Positions 1 to 7,686 of a DNA stretch of 50,588 bases are shown here, one piece after another. The notes under the pieces are model-generated. The model was given only the letters and a program-made list of their open reading frames with translations, was not told where the DNA came from and made no database searches. A program made the translations under genes and the position numbers. Source of the DNA: Cyclobacteriaceae bacterium. Its GTDB lineage: Bacteria; Bacteroidota; Bacteroidia; Cytophagales; Cyclobacteriaceae. Each line of letters begins with the position of its first letter. Positions within the stretch are counted from its first letter, which is position 1. The DNA is taken from contig CATQIH010000010.1 in the NCBI GenBank assembly GCA_958296015.1, positions 1 to 50,588 on the forward strand, given 5' to 3'.

Positions 1-1
1 C

Positions 2-1597
2 CAGAGCTATGAGTATGGTGATAACCAACCTCATGCCCCCATTCACATCGGCGAGCAAAAGTACAGCTACGACAAGAACGGCAATCAGACCGGATGGAGC
101 CATGATGTGAGTGGACAACGCAGGCAGATCGTCTGGGATAGCCTGTCCCGAATTATCGGGAAGGAAAACAGAATACGGGCTATTGCCGATAACGGCAGTG
201 TGCAGCACTACATCTACGATGCAAGTGGTACACGTGTACTCAAGGGCAAAAGCAACGGGCAAAGCATCTATGTCAACAGCGAGTACAAAGCAGGTAGCGG
301 CAACATGGGCAACTACACCGTGTATGTAAATCCTTATCTTGTCTTACGTTCAGGAGGCTATACCAAGCATTATTATATTGAAGGGCAGAGAATCGTAAGT
401 AAGTTAGGCAGTGGCTTAGACAACAACGGCAAAGGGCAACTAAAGGCAGGGCAAGATAAAGTCAACTACTCAAGTAAGCAACAGCAGGTAAGGGAAGGCA
501 TTGTTAAGAACCTGAAGTTCCTGGGCATAGATGGAGCAGTGCTCACAGCTGGCAACAGCGGCAAAACACCTCCTGGGCAATTGAAAGGAGGTAAAGGCGG
601 AAGTGCTGGTGGCGGCAAAGACAAAGACGCAGAGAAGTTTCAGTACTTCTATCATCCGGATCATTTGGGAAGTAGCAGCTATATTACGGATGCCAGTGGG
701 GAAGTGTATCAGCACCTGGAATACTTTGCCTTCGGAGAAACGTTTGTGGAAGAACACAGCAACACGCATCGCACACCTTACCTGTTCAATGGCAAGGAGT
801 TGGATGAAGAAACAGGGCTGTATTACTATGGGGCTAGGTATTATGATGCTAAGACAAGTGTTTGGCTGGCGGTGGACCCGCTGGCGGAGAAGTATCCGGC
901 AATAAGCCCATATGCATATGTAGCGAATAATCCTGTTCTTTATCTTGATCCTGATGGTCGAAAAATAGTGTTGCCCAAAGGGCTGTCAAATACGCAAATT
1001 ATTACAATCGTAGGCAATCTTCAAAGTCTTACGAATGATAAAGTTGTATACAGAACGCAAAAGGATGGTAGTGTACAAATCAAGATAGCAAGTTTGGCTA
1101 AATCTGGCTCTGAAACGAAAGTTGCGGGAACACAGCTATTAAGGCGTTTAAATAGTTCTGGTAAAACGTTGACCATTGACTACCAAGATAGCCAAAGTAA
1201 CTTCCAAGGATATAGCGGTAACTTAGCTCAACCTACAAATAGATCGAATGCAACTAACGGAAAAGGTTCAGATGCTATTGTAAGTTTTGATCCTGCTTCT
1301 AATCCAGGTATTATGACAGAAGATCCAAAAACGGGAAATGTTTCTGGTGCTTCTAGACCTAATTATATCGGATTAGGACATGAATTAATACACGCTGAGC
1401 ATTATATGGATGGAGATTCTAATCCACAATCGCAAACGGATTCCCACACTTATAACAATGCTTCTGGAAACCCAGTGACCCAGACTTATAAAAAAGAAGA
1501 GCTTAGAACAGTAGGATTAGCCGGTACAAATAACAATGACATTACGGAAAATCAGATCAGACAAGAAAACGGATTAAATAAAAGGGGAGCTTACTAA
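2..1597 (+). CDS. Rhs/YD-repeat protein, C-terminal part, with M91-type metalloprotease tip (copy A)
   Basis: This is the 3' end of an Rhs polymorphic toxin gene. The reading frame is open back to base 2, so the gene starts outside the window; the GTG at 107 is internal. YD-type repeats lead into the RHS-associated core (GLYYYGARYYD, then ANNPVLYLDPDGR near 920-960), after which the variable tip begins. The tip carries GHELIHAEH (about 1375-1400), an HExxH zinc-protease motif, and a later EELRTVG that could supply the third ligand. This matches the Peptidase_M91 (NleD-like effector) pattern as I know it. The core is GC-richer than the tip, as is usual for swapped tips. A 24-base palindromic insert at 140-163 keeps the frame. 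The lipoprotein gene eight bases downstream is the likely immunity partner. The Rhs call is firm. The protease class rests on motif reading, and the substrate is unknown. Confidence 0.9.
   Translation, partial: QSYEYGDNQPHAPIHIGEQKYSYDKNGNQTGWSHDVSGQRRQIVWDSLSRIIGKENRIRAIADNGSVQHYIYDASGTRVLKGKSNGQSIYVNSEYKAGSGNMGNYTVYVNPYLVLRSGGYTKHYYIEGQRIVSKLGSGLDNNGKGQLKAGQDKVNYSSKQQQVREGIVKNLKFLGIDGAVLTAGNSGKTPPGQLKGGKGGSAGGGKDKDAEKFQYFYHPDHLGSSSYITDASGEVYQHLEYFAFGETFVEEHSNTHRTPYLFNGKELDEETGLYYYGARYYDAKTSVWLAVDPLAEKYPAISPYAYVANNPVLYLDPDGRKIVLPKGLSNTQIITIVGNLQSLTNDKVVYRTQKDGSVQIKIASLAKSGSETKVAGTQLLRRLNSSGKTLTIDYQDSQSNFQGYSGNLAQPTNRSNATNGKGSDAIVSFDPASNPGIMTEDPKTGNVSGASRPNYIGLGHELIHAEHYMDGDSNPQSQTDSHTYNNASGNPVTQTYKKEELRTVGLAGTNNNDITENQIRQENGLNKRGAY
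140..163. repeat. Short palindromic insert inside Rhs copy A, in frame
   Basis: Copy B reads VWD-E-ENR where copy A reads VWD-SLSRIIGK-ENR. The extra DNA contains TCCCGA-ATTA-TCGGGA, a perfect 6-base inverted repeat at 146-161. The net gain is 21 bases, so the frame is kept. It looks like a small REP-like palindromic element. I cannot confirm other genomic copies, but a related CCCG/CGGG insert lies at 6270-6305. Confidence 0.6.
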
Positions 1598-1605
1598 ATA
1601 TCGAC

Positions 1606-2088
1606 ATGAAAAAGGCAGTATTTTTAATTTTAGGAATCTTAGCCATATTAAGTTCTTGTAATTCACAGAATCATAATAATGAAAAGAATTCTTCACATCA
1701 AGAAAATGAAAACTTGAAAATTGAATTGCTATTTTACCCTTCTGGAGTAACAGAGGACCTAAGATATTCTATTACAGTAACAGAAGACAGCTTATTTGTA
1801 AAAAATTACTTTCCTAGACAGGTGTCTGAATTAACACAATCTAAGACTAAGCTTTCTCAAGAACACCTTGGTTATATACGTAAATGCCTTGCCAAGATAA
1901 AAAATACAGAAATAAATAGAACACCTATTTTTGAAGATTCATGGGGTGCCACCCTTATTATAAATGAACAGAAAATACTTATACAAAATAGTTTCAGTCT
2001 TGATTCATTAAAAATCGAATATAGATGCATAATTGAATATCTAATAAAACTGTCACCTATAAAGATAGACTTGTATGGTTTTTCTTAA
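1606..2088 (+). CDS. Small lipoprotein, candidate immunity protein for the copy A tip
   Basis: A 160-residue protein with a lipoprotein signal peptide: a short basic start, a hydrophobic stretch, and the lipobox LSSC with the acylated cysteine near residue 18. The rest is hydrophilic with no family I recognise. It starts eight bases after the Rhs tip stop codon and is followed directly by a broken Rhs core. That is the usual slot for an immunity gene in a polymorphic-toxin cassette. A lipoprotein immunity protein would sit in the envelope, which hints that the toxin is met there. The gene is AT-rich compared with the Rhs core. The immunity role is inferred from position only. Confidence 0.75.
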   Translation: MKKAVFLILGILAILSSCNSQNHNNEKNSSHQENENLKIELLFYPSGVTEDLRYSITVTEDSLFVKNYFPRQVSELTQSKTKLSQEHLGYIRKCLAKIKNTEINRTPIFEDSWGATLIINEQKILIQNSFSLDSLKIEYRCIIEYLIKLSPIKIDLYGFS

Positions 2089-2201
2089 ATGTCCTGCTAC
2101 GGTAACATAATTCATACGGAGAAGTAGACGACCTGCTGGCAGAAGTCACATACCATAGCCTCACCGAGCCTTATATTGTCAGTAAGCCCAAGCGCATTGC
2201 A

Positions 2202-5200
2202 GTGAGCGGGCAAGACAACACGTACCGCGCCAGGGAAGCAGATATTGATGCCATCGGACAGGTAACAGCGATCCGCCAGTACCTGGATGAACAGCAGGCA
2301 GCCCTGCATAGCCTAAGCTATGACAAGTATGGTAATTTAACGGAACTCACGCGCCCTGCCAATGAAAAGGGAGAAAGGCTTAAGATCAGCTATCAGTACG
2401 ATATGCAGGTACATAGCTACCCAGTAAAGGTAAGCAACAGCTATGGCTATAGCTCACAGGCTGTCTACGAGTATAAGTTCGGGCAGATGCTTTCCAGTAC
2501 TGATCTGAACGGGCAGGTAGTAAGCTACCAAATAGATGAGCTGGGCAGGGTGAGCAGCATCACAGGGCCTTATGAGCAGAAGGCAGGCAAGTATACCCTT
2601 GCTTTTGACTATCATCCTGATGCTGCTACCCCCTGGGCACTGACTAGACACTATGATCCTGCCCATCCGGGCAATGACTTGCAAACGGCTATCTTTGTAG
2701 ATGGCCTGGGAAGGGTGTTGCAGACCAAAAAAGATGCTGCTATCTTTCAGGGAGAAAACAAAGCAGACAAAGAACAGATGGTAGTCTCCGGCAAAGTGAT
2801 CTATGATGCCTATGGCAGAGCTATAGAAGCTTATCAGCCAGTGATAGAAGACACTGGCAAGGCAGGTAAGTTCAATGCTGAACAGGGCGAATATCCTACC
2901 ACCACTGTTTATGATGTACTGGGCAGGGCATTGAGCATGACCCTGCCCGATGGGGCAGTCACAGAGACAAGCTATGCCTTTGGCCAGGACAGGGACGGCA
3001 GCAAGCAGTTTGTTACCCAAACCATTGATGCCAACAAGATTCTCACCGAGCAGTTTACCGATGCAAGAGGCAGGGTGACGGCTGTACGTAATGCAGGTAG
3101 TGTGTGGACCAGCTTTGTCTACAATGCCGTAGGAGAACAATTAACAGCCACTGATGATCTGGGCCATAGCACTGTATCAGCATATGATTTATTAGGCCGC
3201 AGAGTTAGCAGAAAGCACTCGGATGCAGGACTCACGCAGTACAGCTATGACCTTGCGGGCAACCTCACCTCTCTGACTACGGCCAATTTACAAGAAGGCA
3301 GCGGGCCGGTGGTATATCAATATGAGTATGAACGCTTAACAGATATTCTTTATCCTGACAACAGCGAGATTGATGTGCACTATAGCTATGGCGCAGCATC
3401 AGCTGAGCATAACCGTGCAGGCCGCATTGTGATGCAGGAAGATGCCTCCGGGGTACAGGAGTTCTTCTACGGGCCACTGGGCGAAGTGGTTAAAAACATC
3501 CGCACCATCGTCATTCCACAGCATGATGATCAGACGTATACCACAGAATGGCAGTACGACACCTGGAACAGGCTCACCGAGATGACCTACCCGGATGGAG
3601 AGACGGTAACCTACAATTACAATGCAGGCGGTTTATTGCAAAGCATGAGCGGCAAAAAGCAGTCAGACAAGTATGATTATGTCACCCAGCTAGGCTATGA
3701 TAAGTTTGAGCAGCGGGTGTTGCTCTCTTATGGCAATGGCACCAAGACCACCTACAGCTATGAGCCTAAGCGCAGGAGACTGTCCAATATGACAGCCAAG
3801 ACCGCAGCAGGCAGGGCCATGATGGACAACAGCTATGGCTATGATGCGGTTAACAACATCTTAAGCTTAAAGAACAATGCCGAAGTACCTAACAATAATC
3901 TGATGGGCGGCAGCAGCGAGTACAGCTACGAGTATGATGACTTGTACAGGCTCACCTCGGCAGAAGGCAGCTTCACTGACAGCAACCATGAGCACCGTTA
4001 CAGCCTGGAGATGAAGTATAACAGTGTAGGCAGTATCTTAGAGAAAGTACAAGTGCATGAGCGCAAAGGCAGCGGTGATAGCTGGCAACAGCAGAAGAAA
4101 ACTTCTTACTCTCAAAGCTATGAATATGGTGATAGTCAGCCTCATGCCCCGGTGCATATAGGCGATCAAAAGTACAGCTATGACAAGAATGGTAACCAGA
4201 CAGGATGGAGCCATGATGTGAGTGGTCAGCGCAGACAAATAGTTTGGGATGAGGAGAACCGCATTAGGGCTATTGCCGATAACGGCAGTGTACAGCATTA
4301 CATCTATGATGCCAGTGGCACAAGAGTGCTGAAAGGTAAAAGCAAAGGGCAAAGCATCTATGTCAACAGCGAGTACAAAGCAGGTTCTGGCAGCATGGGT
4401 AACTATACGGTGTATGTGAATCCATACCTGGTGCTTAGAAGTGGTGGCTATACCAAACATTACTACATTGAAGGACAGAGAATAGTGAGTAAACTAGGTT
4501 CAGGATTAGACAACAATGGCAAAGGGCAGCTAAAGGCAGGACAAGATAAAGTTAACTATGGCAAAAAGCAGGCAGACATTAGGGAAGGTATTGTCAAGAA
4601 CCTGAAGTTTCTGGGCATAGACGGAGCTATTCTGACTGCGGGCAACAGCGGCAAAACACCTCCGGGGCAGCTTAAAGGAGGTAAAGGCGGTAGTGCTGGT
4701 GGAGGCACAGGCAAAGACAAAGCTTCAGAGAAGTTCCAGTACTTTTATCATCCTGATCATTTAGGCAGTTCAAGTTATATCACCGATGCCAGTGGGGAAG
4801 TGTACCAGCATCTGGAATACTTTGCTTTCGGAGAAACGTTTGTAGAGGAGCATTCTAACACGCATCGCACCCCGTACCTATTTAACGGTAAGGAGTTGGA
4901 TGAAGAGACTGGGCTGTATTATTATGGGGCTAGATATTATGAACCTCAGTTGTCTATCATGCTATCCGTTGACAGATTTGCAGAGAAATATCCTGGATTG
5001 TCGCCTTATCATTATACTGCAAATAACCCGGTCAACGCTATTGATATTAATGGAGACAGTACCATCCTTATCCAAGCTCAACAAGCTTTGCAAGAAGTTG
5101 GGCGAGGCTTTGCCGCCTTACCTAATGTCATAGCAGATGATTTTGAAAACGTGAAGGAGAAGGTTAAAGTGATGATCACTGAAGAACCTGCTACCAAGAA

Positions 5201-5546
5201 AGCAGAATCTGGCATAAAAGATGGTATAGAGGTAGTTAAACAAGGTAGACAGCCTGACAATGCTCCTAAAGGAAAAGGACATACCATAGATGAAACGGTA
5301 ACGGTAGACGGAGTTCCTCCCGGTGAACTTGATAGAGCAAACACTCTATGGAATATCCTTGTAGAGCCTTTCGTTGACGTAGTTAGTTCAAATTACGAAC
5401 CCATTGAAGGCGATTCGGGTGTTTATCGGGATAATTTTGGTAGAAATAGGATTGGCGTTGAGCTTCAACCTGGAGGGGGGTTATCGCCAGTCGGATCAAG
5501 ACCAGTAAAAAATAAAGAAGATAGTTTAAAATATAACATTCAATGA
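2202..5546 (+). CDS. Rhs/YD-repeat protein lacking its N-terminus, with unrecognised tip (copy B)
   Basis: Over 1,100 residues of YD repeats (many GRVxxxxxxD and YSYD-type units) end in the RHS core (ETGLYYYGARYYE, then ANNPVNAIDINGD near 4900-5050). The open frame extends upstream to 2106, just after an in-frame TAA at 2103, and no convincing start exists. The GTG at 2202 is only the first usable codon. No signal peptide or SpvB/TcdB-like N-terminus is present, so this is a truncated core rather than a complete gene. The segment from about 4117 to 4945 is nearly identical to 2-850 of copy A. The roughly 170-residue tip after the core has no motif I recognise. The stop overlaps the next gene by four bases. 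It may be a silent cassette that can recombine onto an intact Rhs gene. Confidence 0.8.
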   Translation: MSGQDNTYRAREADIDAIGQVTAIRQYLDEQQAALHSLSYDKYGNLTELTRPANEKGERLKISYQYDMQVHSYPVKVSNSYGYSSQAVYEYKFGQMLSSTDLNGQVVSYQIDELGRVSSITGPYEQKAGKYTLAFDYHPDAATPWALTRHYDPAHPGNDLQTAIFVDGLGRVLQTKKDAAIFQGENKADKEQMVVSGKVIYDAYGRAIEAYQPVIEDTGKAGKFNAEQGEYPTTTVYDVLGRALSMTLPDGAVTETSYAFGQDRDGSKQFVTQTIDANKILTEQFTDARGRVTAVRNAGSVWTSFVYNAVGEQLTATDDLGHSTVSAYDLLGRRVSRKHSDAGLTQYSYDLAGNLTSLTTANLQEGSGPVVYQYEYERLTDILYPDNSEIDVHYSYGAASAEHNRAGRIVMQEDASGVQEFFYGPLGEVVKNIRTIVIPQHDDQTYTTEWQYDTWNRLTEMTYPDGETVTYNYNAGGLLQSMSGKKQSDKYDYVTQLGYDKFEQRVLLSYGNGTKTTYSYEPKRRRLSNMTAKTAAGRAMMDNSYGYDAVNNILSLKNNAEVPNNNLMGGSSEYSYEYDDLYRLTSAEGSFTDSNHEHRYSLEMKYNSVGSILEKVQVHERKGSGDSWQQQKKTSYSQSYEYGDSQPHAPVHIGDQKYSYDKNGNQTGWSHDVSGQRRQIVWDEENRIRAIADNGSVQHYIYDASGTRVLKGKSKGQSIYVNSEYKAGSGSMGNYTVYVNPYLVLRSGGYTKHYYIEGQRIVSKLGSGLDNNGKGQLKAGQDKVNYGKKQADIREGIVKNLKFLGIDGAILTAGNSGKTPPGQLKGGKGGSAGGGTGKDKASEKFQYFYHPDHLGSSSYITDASGEVYQHLEYFAFGETFVEEHSNTHRTPYLFNGKELDEETGLYYYGARYYEPQLSIMLSVDRFAEKYPGLSPYHYTANNPVNAIDINGDSTILIQAQQALQEVGRGFAALPNVIADDFENVKEKVKVMITEEPATKKAESGIKDGIEVVKQGRQPDNAPKGKGHTIDETVTVDGVPPGELDRANTLWNILVEPFVDVVSSNYEPIEGDSGVYRDNFGRNRIGVELQPGGGLSPVGSRPVKNKEDSLKYNIQ

Positions 5547-6091
5547 TGTGCAGTATAAGATATTGGATAATTTTCTTAGTAGCTTTTTTGATAAGTTGTA
5601 ATCAAGACAAACAACTAAACGAATGTAATGGACACTCGACGGTTTTTATTCATTCAACAATTAATACGGATTTAAAAGAAGCTATAGACAAAAAATTCAG
5701 CAATAAAAAAATTGAAGTAGTATCAGATGTTTTGGAGATTATACATATCATTGAAGAGGTATCTGATACATTGATTATCAAATCTGGTGGAATAGCTCCT
5801 AATACGAATAGCCTTCTGAATGGTTGTATAAAAGGAAATTACGCTTTAAAAGTATTTGATGAGATAAATGAAAGGCTCAAAAACAAAGTAACAGCCTTGA
5901 AAGAAAAATATTCTGCAAGTAAAGACGAAGAGACAATCCAGATGATAGACTACTTATTAAACAACTATTTTTATGGAAGAAATCCATTCTTTAATAAAGA
6001 ACACATTGCTGAGACATCGTTTTCTAATTTGAGTCTTGACTTGCTGTTAATTCAGAATGCCCTTTATGTTTTATTAATGAATAAATATTAA
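5543..6091 (+). CDS. Small lipoprotein, candidate immunity protein for the copy B tip
   Basis: A 182-residue protein whose start ATG overlaps the stop of Rhs copy B (ATGA arrangement), implying coupled translation. It has a hydrophobic signal segment followed by a lipobox-like LISC with cysteine near residue 19, then a mostly helical, charged body. It shows no clear similarity to the 1606-2088 lipoprotein apart from the signal, as expected if each immunity protein matches a different toxin. I do not recognise the family. The immunity role is inferred from position and overlap. Confidence 0.75.
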   Translation: MMCSIRYWIIFLVAFLISCNQDKQLNECNGHSTVFIHSTINTDLKEAIDKKFSNKKIEVVSDVLEIIHIIEEVSDTLIIKSGGIAPNTNSLLNGCIKGNYALKVFDEINERLKNKVTALKEKYSASKDEETIQMIDYLLNNYFYGRNPFFNKEHIAETSFSNLSLDLLLIQNALYVLLMNKY

Positions 6092-6110
6092 TCAATTACT
6101 CTATTTTAGG

Positions 6111-6563
6111 CTGTGGCACTAGGGTGCTGAAAGGTAAAAACCGGGCCGCGCAGGCAACGGTCAGAGTATTTTTGTGAACAGTGAGTACAAAGCAGGCAGT
6201 GGTAACATGGGCAACTACACGGTATATGTGAACCCGTATCTTGTCTTACGTTCAGGAGGCTATACCAAGCTGAGGCGCAGCCGAAATCCCGGCTTAATGT
6301 CGGGGCATTACTACATTGAAGGCCAAAGGATTGTCAGCAAACTAAGCAGTGGCTTAGATAACAACGGCAAAGGGCAATTAAAAGCCGGACAGGACAAAGT
6401 CAATTACGGTAAGAAGCAGGCAGACATCCGAGGAGGCATTGTCAAGAATTTGAAGTGGTTGGGTATAGATGGTGAGCGGTTGACCATAATGATATTTATA
6501 ATATCAAATTTTCTGTTGATGAATTTTCTCAAACACCAGAAAGTAGAGCTTATGTCAAATTAA
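6111..6563 (+). pseudogene. Rhs core remnant (copy C), frameshifted and internally deleted
   Basis: A third copy of the Rhs core, covering only the GTRVLKGK to LGIDG part. Compared with copies A and B it has a net 14-base insertion near 6140-6155 that breaks the frame, a 36-base in-frame palindromic insert at 6270-6305, and a deletion after LGIDG (about 6472) that removes the end of the core. In another frame 6482-6568 reads like the C-terminus of a protein (IYNIKFSVDEF, then SRAYVKLIL), probably a leftover tip or immunity fragment. An insertion sequence begins at 6569. It is clearly decayed and no toxin function is expected. Confidence 0.75.
6270..6305. repeat. 36-base palindromic insert inside Rhs copy C
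   Basis: Copies A and B read YTKHYYIEG; copy C has 12 extra residues (LRRSRNPGLMSG) between K and H. The DNA carries CCCG...CGGG inverted bases around 6288-6304, similar in style to the insert at 140-163. The length is a multiple of three, so the local frame is kept. It is probably a REP-like palindromic element; this is inference. Confidence 0.55.
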
Positions 6564-7485
6564 TTTTAGGGTAATTATAGGGCTTGTTTTGAAGTCTGAA
6601 GTTATGCAATCCGGCACAAATACGGAAGACATGGTCAACAAAGTTGTTCTTTCTGAGCCTACACTCATCTTTGACAATACGGAATCTCTTCACACTACCA
6701 ATGGCATGCTCTACTCTTACCCGGACAGAGGAGACAGACTGATTGTAAGCTTTTTGCTGCTGAGAGAGTTCTTTTCCCTTTGGTTTCTTAATAGGCTGCC
6801 GAATCAATACTCCTTCAGGCTTGTATCCCTGAAAGCCTGTATCCTGCCAAAGCGTAAAACCTGAAGCAATTTTGTAACAGGTGTCAGCTATCTTTTTGTC
6901 ATGGACTCTGCCTGCCATCGTTGGACTAACCAAGAGAATATAACACAGAGCGGTGGTGATAATATTATTCTTGACTGTATGTTTTTTCTTCTTGCCACTG
7001 TACTTTTCTTGTTGCTCCTCTGGCACTTGAGGACGAGGTACTTCTCTTTCACTACCATCATGGAACAGGTCTTTCTCCTGTTGGCCTAGCTGTGCTAGTT
7101 GCTGGTCTAAGCCTTGCTGGTTGTCTGCTGGTAGTACTGTTGCTTTTTGTAGAGCTAGTTTGAGAATATGACTGAACCCATGCAGGAATTGATTACATTG
7201 CTTTTGAGTAATACCAAATAAATCTGCGTGCTGTTGCTGGATGGCGTTGAGCTTGTGAAAAGACAAGACAAAAGCCAGTCGCTCAGCATGAGTAGGCAAA
7301 GGGCTATTAGCATACATAACAAAGCGGCGGAGTCCCTTTCTGGCTTTGCCATTCCAGGCATAGCGGCTCAGGTACTCATCATGTGCACTAGCAAAATAAG
7401 GCAGTAGTCGGTCAAATACTTGGATGCTGTAGCCGGTCAGGGCTAGAAATCGCGTTTCGTTTTGCTTCCATTGTTCATATTTCAT
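6550..7485 (-). CDS. IS5-family transposase (DDE_Tnp_4 type)
   Basis: A 311-residue transposase. An N-terminal helical/HTH region recognises element DNA (GITQKQCNQFLHG). The catalytic residues fit a DDE fold: first Asp in HDGSEREV, second Asp in WQDTGFQGY, Glu in RVEHAIGSVKRF. The pattern matches the HARBI1-like DDE_Tnp_4 group. The length is full and no frameshift is seen, so it may be active. The stop codon at 6550-6552 lies outside the inferred left end of the element (6569), so the last six residues or so come from target DNA. Confidence 0.88.
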   Translation of the reverse strand: MKYEQWKQNETRFLALTGYSIQVFDRLLPYFASAHDEYLSRYAWNGKARKGLRRFVMYANSPLPTHAERLAFVLSFHKLNAIQQQHADLFGITQKQCNQFLHGFSHILKLALQKATVLPADNQQGLDQQLAQLGQQEKDLFHDGSEREVPRPQVPEEQQEKYSGKKKKHTVKNNIITTALCYILLVSPTMAGRVHDKKIADTCYKIASGFTLWQDTGFQGYKPEGVLIRQPIKKPKGKELSQQQKAYNQSVSSVRVRVEHAIGSVKRFRIVKDECRLRKNNFVDHVFRICAGLHNFRLQNKPYNYPKINLT

Positions 7486-7538
7486 TCAGCAAAAATACTT
7501 ATTTAAAGCTTGACAAATCCTCGCGCGCTAATACACCC
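6569..7538. mobile_element. IS5-type insertion sequence with TTTTA direct repeats
   Basis: TTTTA occurs directly at 6564-6568 and 7539-7543. Between them the ends read inward as GGGTAATTATAGGGC (left) and GGGTGTATTAGCGCG (right), which are imperfect inverted repeats that align best with small gaps. The element carries one transposase gene on the minus strand. It landed beside or inside the decayed Rhs copy C. The exact ends are my reading and could shift by a base or two. Confidence 0.6.
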
Positions 7539-7619
7539 TTTTAATTTAACTTAATCTCTAGTGTTGGAAGGATAATTTAAAAAGATACTAATAGGATATT
7601 GCTGACCTGTGTAAGGAAG

Positions 7620-7648
7620 TTTGGTCAAAGCAGTTTAAAATATCTTTA
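7620..7648 (+). promoter_or_regulatory. Candidate Bacteroidota promoter for the Kelch lipoprotein
   Basis: TTTG at 7620-7623 and TATCTTTA at 7641-7648 (seven of eight matches to TAnnTTTG), 17 bases apart and about 39 bases before the ATG at 7687. The spacing is slightly short against the usual 19-21, so the call is tentative. Confidence 0.35.
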
Positions 7649-7686
7649 TCCGGAGATAGATTACAGAAAACTTCTATCTGCATATC

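Noticed and set aside
2454-3140. 228-codon open frame on the minus strand opposite Rhs copy B
   Set aside because: Shadow of the repetitive YD-repeat coding sequence with no start signal or domain.
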